A DNA stretch of 64,000 nucleotides from the NCBI GenBank assembly GCA_008973525.1, contig WACJ01000341.1, forward strand, positions 62,001-126,000. Reading direction: 5' to 3'. A program made the position numbers and the translations under genes. The stretch comes from Stenopsyche tienmushanensis. Lineage: Eukaryota; Arthropoda; Insecta; Trichoptera; Stenopsychidae. Under the pieces are notes generated by a model that did not search any database, was not told where the DNA came from, and saw nothing but the letters and a program-made list of their open reading frames with translations. Below are positions 55,088 to 64,000 of this stretch, piece after piece (positions within the stretch are counted from its first letter, which is position 1; each line of letters opens with the position of its first letter).

Positions 55088-56204
55088 CTTAAAAAGCTCA
55101 TAACCTTTAAAGCCTTTTAGAATGTTATTCTTCTTATCAAAAAAATACTTGTTAACCATTGTAAAAACGATACATAAAATAAAGAGAAAAAAAATAGTTC
55201 TGGCGTATGCCAAAATTAACGAGTCTAGTCTTAAAAATAAAAAATACTGTTGACGAAGATCGTTTATTAGATACTGATATTGACAGTAGATGATTTTAAG
55301 AAATGATTACAACTTGTCGAAATTGACTTGTAAGCATTTTCTTCTCATGTTGTGTGCGCGACTGATTCTCTTTTTGCGTGGCTTTTTTACACGGTCCAAG
55401 AAAACGTATCAATGTTTGTTTTTGTGTACATTTTTGTTGTAATTTGACAAAAAGATTGAATCAAAATGATTAACTCTGCATGTTGAAAACAATTTGGTCA
55501 GAATGTACGCAAACCAAGAATCTTGGGCATATAAAAACGAGCGAATTTCGATATAATTATTATATCTCATGCAACCGGCCAAGAAAGTTTTGACCAAACC
55601 TCATTTTTTCCATGTCTACTGTATTTTTTATGCGGTGAATCCTAGAAAAATTCCTATTTGTTTGCTTTGTGCTGAGAAACTTTAATGAAACAATTGTGAA
55701 TATTTTAATGGAATTTTGGGCTTCTTTCAATTCAATTTCTTTAAAATCTCTAATTGTTCGATCAGGTCTAAACCTTTCTTCATGCATCTTTGGTTAATAT
55801 ATAGGGCCATCCAATTATAATGACTAGACGATTTTTTTGGAATAATACTATGTCTATGTATAATCGTTTTAGTGAATATAGGTTCATTGTTATTTATTGT
55901 AAAACTGAATATATTAAATAATATTTGTATTGATGATTTATCGACGGTCGGGGATGATTGAATTATTATGATGATAGACCATGAGAAATACCTTATAATT
56001 TTTGCATCATCCAATTGATTTAATATATGCTTAAAAGTGTTTTGCCGATTAAGAATTATATAAAAAAAACATCAAATATTCAAATTAATATTGATGACGT
56101 TTGAAATAGGTTGGTTGCTGATTTTTTCTTCTTCAATTTTTAGATGGATAACAATGAATGCTTTTATATAAATATATATTTTTTTTAAATATATAAAATT
56201 ATTA
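55088..56204. other. Unassigned AT-rich DNA
   Basis: Minus-strand frames at 55409-56014 have no recognised domain. Confidence 0.35.
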
Positions 56205-56500
56205 AACGTTCCCAATGGAAAACATAAAAAAAATATCTTTATTTCTCAACATAGTCTCTTTTTAGTTCGATACACTTTTTCCAGCCATGTTCAATAGCTT
56301 CGATACCCTGTTTATAGTGAGAACCGTCGAGCTCCTAATTTTTTTTTCTTGTTTCTTTTCTTGTTTTTTCTTGATTTCATCACTCGCGTAAGTTCACATA
56401 ATATTCGGCATTGATTGTTTTTCCTTTTAGAAGATAATCAATGAAAATTATTCCACATGCATCCTAAAAAACTGACGCCATGATTCAGTCTAATGTTTTG
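56205..56500 (-). pseudogene. mariner transposase C-terminal half
   Basis: Minus strand gives TVKTLD, IMASVF, DACGIIFIDYLLKGKTINAE and YYVNL, then after a deletion TGYRSY / HGWKKCIELKRDY-type C-terminus in shifted frames. Fits SETMAR-type mariners. It is interrupted at about 56500 by the palindromic module. Confidence 0.65.
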
Positions 56501-56655
56501 ACTGTTTGTCCGATCGCGAGGCATTCGTCGTGTCAGCGGTCCGAAAAGTGGACCGGTTGGACACACAGACTTTGTAACCAATACGTCCCCTTTTAGGACT
56601 TTTTGCGGCATTTTCAATGATAAATGCGTACCTGAGGCCTTCTATGATAATTGCC
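56495..56655 (+). repeat. Palindromic module copy G
   Basis: CGGTCCGAAAAGTGGACCG at 56537-56555 (one mismatch in the inner stem), GATCGCGAGGCATTCGTCGT upstream and TTTTAGGACTTTTTGCGGCA downstream. Confidence 0.7.
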
Positions 56656-59104
56656 TTTTAAAAATTCGCACCTTTTTTCTTCACAAATCATTTCGAATAT
56701 GACTTTTTATTGATTTCAAACTGTAATTTTGTATGTAAGAATAAGCACTAAAGTGGTTTTTTTAAGTGAATCCATTGAACAAGTTTGACATCAAAAACAT
56801 TTATTGTAGGTGTCAAGATTAGAGCGGATTTACAATGGGAATAAAAAATGTTTAAAACACTGAATAAAAAATATCATCTAGTTGGCATTTATGAGCGACC
56901 TTCGCAGTGGTAAAAAGTGCTTGAAAAATTAAATATGAATATTTTATAAAAGTAAAAAGCCTTTTAAAAAAATCAAAGCCTACCATAAAAACCAAATTAA
57001 CCATTTGAGCCTTTTTATTTAATGGAATCCGCAATATTTGTGGACGAGTTCACATCGATATCCTTTATAGATTATGCAAATCATGTCTTAAATAATCTAC
57101 GCATGTTAAATAGCCCATAGTTGAATAGATGACATTTCCTTCAATAAATTTAATTGAGGAAAATATCCTTGTTTTCTTGAGCGGTAATGAAAAGCGCCAA
57201 ATGTACGATGCAATAAAATATTTGATTGTTTTTCTTTTGATTCGCCTTTTTTGGCATTTTCAATGGTTTATAATCAATTTTGCGCAGTATTTTTCACGAT
57301 GTTCCCTCCAGTATATATTTTTTTATAAATCGACGTAAAATATGCATACAGTTTAACATAATCCGGTATATTGCAAATTGAATCGCATACAATTCAACAA
57401 TGAAATTATGCTAGTTTATATAGATCTTCGTACGCGGGACAAATTTTGTTTGAATATTAAGAGACATCAGATACATCAATACGTTTCAATTGTAGCCATA
57501 AAAAGTCAATCAACATTGATTGGATATTTTTAATGTAGACATCTTTCCTAGATAACAAGAGGATGTACATCAGCCCAGATACCCTATAGAATATGCCATA
57601 ATATATCAAACTGTATAGAAAAAAATTGATTGCACAGAATTTGAAGCATTACCACAGTTGATTTGAAGCTCAAATTGACCATAAAATTAAGCAAAATTGT
57701 TCTATGCCGAAGGCTTTATGGCTATCATAAAATAAAGCATCGTTATTACGTCCGTATCGTCGCAGAGGACAACCAGTAAAATTGCCAATTTGCGGAAAAA
57801 ACACCATTATTGAACACACTGAGATAATCAATTTGCATTGTTATTTGGATTAAAAAATCTTATTAAATCTTTTCCATTTGGAAAAATACATATAATAAAT
57901 TTTCACTCTAATAGTAAGAATCAAATTTTATGCTATATCCAGTGTGCAGCAGAGAAACTACTTTATTTTAAAAACAAATAACCCAAACAATAACAAAGAT
58001 ATTAATTTAATTATTTTTCATGTTACAGAGAAACCTTCAATCATAAATTCAATCATAAAAAACTCCTCACTCAGGGAGATCCTCCTTATGCTTAATGTTT
58101 ATAGTTGTATTGTTGGTTCTTGACATTCCAATTTTTTCCTCCACATCACCGATTTTGCCGCATCATCGCTTGAAAAGTACGCCTCTAATATATATAATCA
58201 TTATTAAACTTATATGGCAAAAAACATTAATTTTCATTCTTTCAAATGAATGTCATTGAATTATTGTTAAAATAACTGTCGCTTCAGGGCGCGCGTTTCA
58301 AATAAGGAAGTTTCCCTGCTGCATCCTGTTGATATCACTCTGGACACTGCGCTGTGAAAGATCCAAATTTTATAAAGATGGAAAAATGTCCCAATTCCTC
58401 ATAGATCAGCTTTCAAACTCACTTATCAAAGCTTCATTCTTGAGACTAATCGTCTACTAATCTTCCTTATGAACCCGAAGCGACAGTTATTCCGAAAAGG
58501 GTAGTTTGTCTGCCGCACCTTGCATAATAAAAGTTTCTCTGCGATTTTCTTTAAACATGCATTCGATGAGCCATTGAAGTGATTATGATGAAAATATCGT
58601 TCGTGGCTTTTAGCCTATCAACAAAAATCAAATGCCATTGGCAAATAAATCTTGAAGACAGCTTAAATTAAAATATTATAAAGCAATTAAAACGTATACC
58701 AGGATGTTTTATATGATACTTATTTCGTCTTGTTATAATTTATGTATTTTTCTGATATGTTTATTGATCAACAATTGGTTGAGCTGATTTATTTGAACGT
58801 GTTTAGTGATTTATTGAAAAATACCAATTTTTGAGCATTTTGAAAAGGAAAAAATATCATCCAAGCTTGTTTTAAAATTCGATATTTCTGCGCAAAAAGT
58901 ACAGTTTATAATTTAATATGAATTTAAATAGATATATTGTCTTTTTGCAAATTAAATTTTCACAAATATATTCAGATTTGTCGATTTTTTTAGTGTTAAG
59001 GTCGAACAGATATATCCGAGATACTAAAGTGCGACTTTTTTAAGCCACATCTCGGGTTTTTCGTATTTTATTGTTAAAAAAGATATGTAAATAAATATCA
59101 ACCA
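56656..59104. other. Unassigned AT-rich DNA
   Basis: The longest stretch (about 2.4 kb) with no recognised repeat. No convincing coding; frames at 56852-57034 and 57129-57338 lack motifs. Confidence 0.35.
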
Positions 59105-59474
59105 TTTATCCCTAAAACATATTATTTTTCAAGGAAAAGGATTGTTGGATATTTGGGGGCCATAATAAAATCTTCAGACGATTTTCAGAAGATCTGAAAG
59201 GTCTACATTTTTCTTTATTGGAAAGGAGAGATATTGAGAAGCGGAGGATACCAGAACAAATAACTGAAAGCTGCCAAAGACTACTGCTCTGTTCAGGATG
59301 TTTATATTGAATTTTCAGAAGAGACATCCAGCTGCGAGACTTGGTGCTGATGATGGACAATGTTCCTCTTCCTCAAGCACACCCAAAAAAAACAGCTCGT
59401 ATGCGTAAACGACCCCAAATTAAGGGAAAAAAATTGAAGTGAAAAATCCTACGAACTTATTGAGTGATGTTTTG
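59105..59474. mobile_element. Family M4 terminal end with an adjacent unassigned frame
   Basis: ATCCTACGAACTTATTGAGT, then GATGTTTTG and TA at 59475-59476, is the M4 end seen at 4068-4182. Upstream, both strands have open stretches: an 82-codon minus frame and a plus-strand reading with RFSEDLKGLHFSLLERRDIE. Neither is recognisable, so I cannot say if this is M4 coding. Confidence 0.4.
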
Positions 59475-59617
59475 TATATACAAATTACAATTTTAGATAA
59501 TGTCGACTATAAATTTTCACTTTCTCGGTGGGACTTTGCATCTGATTGAAAAGGGTGCAATTCACCTTTGTTCCAATGCACATTTTCCAATAATATTTAA
59601 ATATTAATGAAGAAATA
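59475..59617. other. Short unassigned gap
   Basis: AT-rich spacer between two mariner-type elements. Confidence 0.3.
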
Positions 59618-60300
59618 TGGGAAGTGTCCCAAAAGTAATGAAATATTTTTTTAAAAGATTTATTGACAATACCAGTGCAAATTGTTAATATTCTTCAAAG
59701 TACTCTCCATGAGCATCTATATATTTTTTCCACCGACTCTCCTATGCCCAGTACGCCCTCTCGAAGACCTCAACGTGAACCTCCTCCTGAATAGTTGACA
59801 GGAGGGGTTAGGATTGTAGGGTTGCTATGGTAACATTGCCATGATGCAGCACTCGGGTAGTCCCTTTAACTCAATCTTTCCAGAATATTCACGTAGTAGG
59901 CAGTGTTGACGGTCTGTCCTTAAGATACAAACTTTTGTGGATCAGTTCCTTGGTGTCAGAAGACAATCTACATCGTTTATTTTGGATTTGCTCATTCTGG
60001 TTTTGGGGACAATGAGTTGTACTATTCGACACTCTGGCGCTTCTAAATTTTCCTTGAGCAATTCGAATTTTGTGCAAAATTTGATCTTCCAACCTTATTC
60101 GGAAGGAGTCATCGCGTGGTCTCAGAAAAAAGCGTACACTAAATCAGCTATCCTGATTCTACTGATGTTTGCAGCAGACTGAACTTTGGTGGGCTGTAAA
60201 GCCAAGAGGCCCCCTCACCTCACCCAATCAATTCAAACACGCTGCGACCATTACAAGTGTGACAAAAAATTATATTTCATGACTTTTGGGACAAACTTGG
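59618..60300 (-). mobile_element. Deleted mariner-type element (mariner-6), 683 bp
   Basis: Ends TGGGAAGTGTCCCAAAAGTA and (complemented) CCAAGTTTGTCCCAAAAGTC, flanked by TA at 59616-59617 and 60301-60302. The minus strand encodes, near 59880, DRPSTLPTTIFWKD-like text, then EEVHVEVFERAYWA and RWKKYIDAHGEYFEEY, a C-terminal block typical of Tc1/mariner transposases. The catalytic core is largely deleted. Confidence 0.8.
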
Positions 60301-60302
60301 TA

Positions 60303-61227
60303 CAACAGGGAAACTCTTTAATATAAACTGTCGCATCCTGTACTTCACGATTGTATTATTTCAAGCATTAACTGTCGCCAACTCTATATTTTTTTTAAAA
60401 AAATATTTAATATTGGCTATCATCCAATATAAAAATAAAAAAATCCTGATAACAACAAAAAAAAGGCAATAAACTAAAATTAAAGCAGATTCATCGAGTA
60501 CTTGAGTCGGAGCAAAATAGCACATTTTGAGACAGAACATAATGAATAATTAAATCTAATTTAAATATTATATTCAAGAAAACTCCAAAAAAATGTATTT
60601 TATTGAGGAACCATAAAAAATGTCAAGGCCTAGAATAGAAATTCTTGCATAAAAACGCAAGATTTCCTTTATAAAATGACATTAATTATTAAATTATGCA
60701 CTAAATGCAGCATGCAACTTTTCCTGTAGACTGAACAAGACAAATTTGAATTTAGCTCCAAATATTTTTTGAACCAAATTCGTTTTTCAATTACCATAGA
60801 TCAACATGCAGAGTGCTTATGAATACAAAGACAATTGAATTGAGGATCCATTGTGAAGTTGATCGTTGGTCAAAGTCAACCGAAAAGAACTAAGAGCCAT
60901 TCATTGTTTTGGTAATATGTTGTTTTAAACAAATCAATAGTTTCTGATTGATAAATATTTTTTGCTAAATGCAATCAAAGTGCCAAAAACTTTTGATTAT
61001 CATCGTTGAAAAATTGCAGGAAAAATATGTCTCTTTTTTCCATTATTTTTAGTCAAAAAAGAGGAAAAATTAGGAGAAAATCAATTAACACAAAATATTA
61101 TTGTTGAAAAAACAGAGTGTATTTCAATGTATTTTGATTATTTGCCAATCATCTCTCCGACATTTTTTAGCATTAACTAATTCCGGTTGGATGTACTTGA
61201 AACGATTCTAAATAAATTCGACAGATC
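60303..61227. other. Unassigned AT-rich DNA
   Basis: No supported feature. Confidence 0.35.
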
Positions 61228-61680
61228 GAATTTTTTGTCGGCCATTTTGTTGAGTCACAGTAAATTCTTCCGATGGATAGGTCATCGCACACTCACACCA
61301 CCTCCCGTTCATGCAAGATCCGCGTGGTCATCCGTTTTTCGATTTTGCAGAACAATATTGCCGCGAATATCGATCGGAAGCCCGTGAAAGTTTATGGTAG
61401 TGATGTGATGAGTCGACAACATGTTATGAAGTGGGTTAGGTTAGGTTAGATGGTTCAGAGAAGGCTGTATTAATACTCACGACGAGGCAAGGAATGAGAG
61501 ACCATCAGTGATTTCTTAACTGTGACTTGTGCAAAAAATTGCGAAATGAACGTTTGCCGCCCTCAGGAAGGTTTCCTGACTTTTCTCGAAATCTCCTTGA
61601 TGATATTGTGCCAGAAAAACTTGCTTACGAGAAGTTGTGTGTGAGATAGATACCCAAAATGTTCACAAGGGAGCACCATC
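61228..61680 (+). pseudogene. mariner-5 transposase N-terminal fragment
   Basis: Plus strand in shifted frames: NIAANIDRKPVKVYGSDVMS, RQHVMKWVR, FREGCINTHDEARNERPSVI, DLVQKIAK and FSRNLLDDIVPEKLAYEKLC-type text. These are the mariner blocks up to the second helix-turn-helix. Stops and frameshifts; the catalytic part is absent. Confidence 0.75.
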
Positions 61681-62690
61681 AAAATCGCAAATTTTTTTAA
61701 CTATTGAAAAAAAAATTAAAACTGTGACAAAATAAGGCCAAAAAATGACTGTCTTTTAAATGTTACCAAAAATGTTATTTTTAAATTGCCTTATTGTTTT
61801 CCTGTTATTTATTAACTTTTTTAATGCGATTTTGGATATATTTTATATAGCTGTTTCAAAGTTATGCGATTTTTAAAACCCATCTTCACTTTTTCTATGT
61901 AAGTTATAGTTTTTTTTGTGCGATTTTCCGCGGAACGGAACGCATCTACCGCACAAATAAAGATTTAAGTGTATTTGGCTTTTTAGCTAATTAATAACAT
62001 ATTTAACCGAATTTAATACTGAAAAATTAGTGCACTACAATAGAAATTGATATTAAGATTAAACTGTGTTTGTGTAATACATAATAAAATAGGCTTGCTT
62101 CTGGTCTTGTGTTCAGGTCGATTTGCCCTACCCCGCACTTCAAAAAATCTTTCTATTAAAAAAAACGATCAAAATGATTTATTATAGAAAACATTGAGCA
62201 GGTAATGGTAAGATAAACAGATGACTCATATCCAGAGTCTATTTAAATAATATATCAAATGAGTAGCTAAAAAACCGTTAATATTATAATACAACATTTT
62301 TATAAAGCACAGTGTGAAAATCTGACGATCAATCGAAAAAATACGAAGAAGGCGATTTAATACCTTGAATAATATTTACACAAATTAATTTTAATAGTTG
62401 ACCATTATGCAAATTTTTTGATGTTGTGGGCGGATGGACATTTGACACGATTTTGCACATTTTAAATGTCAGAAATTTAATTAAAATGTATTATGCCTTT
62501 GTCTTAATTTGTCTTCTATTATTCTTTGTCCATTGATGATACATATTAATTTAGAATTATATTAACACTTTTAAAGTCCGTGCCGTCTCATTATACAATC
62601 GTTCATCGTTGGCAAGATCGTGCTGTAAAGGTACCGCTACACATTTAAATACTCTCAAATATAGCGATCCATGGTGGTCTTCTTAGAATC
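61681..62690. repeat. AT-rich region with two dispersed-repeat pieces
   Basis: 61855-61960 carries GTTATGCGATTTTTAAAACC and GTGCGATTTTCCGCGG, complementary in style to the CGCATAAAA repeats at 40 kb. 62055-62140 is repeat R copy 2 (see 50686). The remainder is unassigned. Confidence 0.4.
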
Positions 62691-62885
62691 ATAATAAATA
62701 GTAGAAAGCCACATAATCAATTATATACTTAAAATTCAACCTGGAAATAAAAGTGATTCTATTTGAAACGCTATTATGGGGCCCAAAAATATCAACAGTG
62801 TTGAGGTTCATTCATTAATATACAAGCTTTATTCACGCTGCGCGGTCCTGAGAGAAAAATGAATTTGTGAGGACGATAAGTGGTG
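62691..62885 (-). repeat. Dispersed repeat L, copy 7
   Basis: On the minus strand: CTCAGGACCGCGCAGCGTGA, ATGAATGAACCTCAACACTG, TTGATATTTTTGGGCCCC and CTACTATTTATTATGATTCT. It is the longest copy and spans both flanks known from the 15.2 and 22.1 kb copies. Confidence 0.7.
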
Positions 62886-63854
62886 GATATACGAATATTT
62901 TATCAATTTTTAATTTATGGATTAAGAATTATATCAGAATTGTATGAATTTCTTACGAAAATTGCCCGATTTCCGGGCGAAACTTAGTGCGGAACATCCG
63001 GATTGTAGTGCTAATATTATCGGAATCATATTAATGGAATCTCATCCCAGCTAACGATGATTATTCAAAGATGCTAATCACATCTAATGAGTATTCAAAT
63101 ATCAAATGCTTGGTTTTGTTTGAGCCAAATGTCAACAGTTCATTATGCATACAACTTTCCTAAAAAAAAATATTGCTATCAGCAAAAGGCATTGCCCCAA
63201 TAAGGCCACATATAAAGTCTCAACACTTTTTTAATGCCACTAATTATTTGAATTTCCTCTTCGATTTTAGCAATGCTATAATGTAATTATGTCCGTCATG
63301 CAAAGAATCTGCGATTAATTAAATATATTGCATAAATTCAAGATAATCCTTCATTAAGATCAGCGAGAAGACTAAAAACGCAACGCGATCACGTACTGTA
63401 TGACTGATCTCATCAGGATATTCTTAATGGATCTTATCCGTATATTTTCATACTGATTAACATAAATTTATGCTTTATTCGGACGGCTTTGGTTTCATAT
63501 GGTGATCGCACGTGGTAGATCCATGATTTCTTTGAACTTCATAAAAACCGATCTGCGAAGACTTGAAATTACCAAAACGAGTTATCCAGTGTTATAATAT
63601 TGTCGTGAAACTTCAATATTTAGTCCATCTGGTATGGAAAATTTCTGTTGATGATGCTACACAACCAGTATTATTGCATATTCTAAATTTATCTCCGAGT
63701 GGGATCGAGATAATATTAGAATTAATTTGAATTAGTTATGGCATTTTATATTCAAGTATATAATAAAAAGTTGAATGCGTGTAATTCTAAGCCATCAGAT
63801 ATAATTTGGATGATAGGCCATCCTCAAGAGCTTGTTTTACTGTAATAATGCTCA
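62886..63854. other. Unassigned AT-rich DNA
   Basis: Many TAATTA-type cores but no repeat, gene or element end identified. Confidence 0.35.
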
Positions 63855-64000
63855 TGGATAGGGAATCCTATCCCGGGATCCCGGACAGTTTTAGGTGCTC
63901 ATGAATCCCGGGATTATTAAAAGATTGAATTTTTTATCTAACAGAAATCGTATACCTCACCAGCATGTTGAAAGCTTATATGTGTTTTTAAAATTGTTAT
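63855..64000. mobile_element. hAT-like fragment (as at 28.3 kb)
   Basis: CTATCCCGGGATCCCGG, CTCATGAATCCCGGGATTA and ATCTAACAGAAATCGTATAC match 28303-28400, which leads to a hATC-type C-terminus. Runs off the window end. Confidence 0.45.

Noticed and set aside
61436..61449. TTAGGTTAGGTTAG, resembling the insect telomere repeat
   Set aside because: It lies inside mariner-5 coding; the equivalent place in the 14.4 kb copy reads GGGTTAGGTTGTTTAG, so the run is a small duplication within the transposon.

Overview
This 64 kb window reads as AT-rich arthropod (most likely insect) nuclear DNA that has been heavily rebuilt by transposable elements. The grounds are: several mariner subfamilies with D34D transposase remnants, Helitrons with A|T insertion, piggyBac ends on TTAA, hAT ends with an 8-bp duplication, R1-type and Jockey-type LINE pieces, a solo LTR, and one complete eukaryotic tRNA-Gly with A and B boxes and a Pol III T-tract. 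There are no operons or bacterial signals. I found no host protein-coding gene I would defend. Almost every readable peptide is a frameshifted transposase or reverse-transcriptase fragment, so the window is probably intergenic or intronic.

Layout. 1-2.46 kb: a broken mariner (called mariner-2 here) carrying a LINE 3'-UTR piece and a small Helitron. 4.07-4.18 kb: a MITE with TA duplication. 4.6-5.3 kb: a GC-rich island with two CCAAT-type boxes, the best candidate for a host promoter or first exon. 5.7-6.07 kb: a decayed Mutator-like transposase. 6.2-8.7 kb: two facing ~280-bp arms of a hAT-like family around LINE and mariner debris. 12.7-14.6 kb: two different mariners joined through an R1-type LINE 3' end. 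16.9-18.74 kb: a hAT-like fragment split by a 1,682-bp Helitron with both ends readable. 22.1-23.8 kb: a LINE inserted with target duplication, itself holding a second LINE in the opposite direction. 25.1-26.1 kb: a mariner (mariner-1) holding a 150-bp hAT MITE whose empty site survives in a sister copy at 45.5 kb. 28-29 kb: piggyBac and hAT remnants. 29.85 kb: tRNA-Gly. 30-31.3 kb: mariner-2 hosting a Helitron and a solo LTR. 32.2-37 kb: Helitron, pogo-like, piggyBac, mariner and LINE fragments. 37.5-42 kb: mostly anonymous AT-rich DNA with one pogo-like MITE. 42.06-43.55 kb: mariner-2 hosting a piggyBac-like MITE and a third mariner. 45-45.9 kb: the best mariner-1 copy. 46.3-48.5 kb: two Helitron pieces fused with both 5' ends facing out. 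51.9-55.1 kb: piggyBac, R1 LINE, Jockey LINE, Helitron and mariner-1 pieces. 56-61.7 kb: more mariners in anonymous DNA. 62-64 kb: dispersed repeats.

The nesting gives a relative age order: mariner-2 and the hAT-like family were in place before Helitrons, the solo LTR, piggyBac MITEs and later mariners landed in them. Three structures stand out: a palindromic module shared by hAT-like repeats and a Helitron (seven copies), a LINE 3'-terminal stem whose two arms change together between copies, and the double-5'-end Helitron composite.
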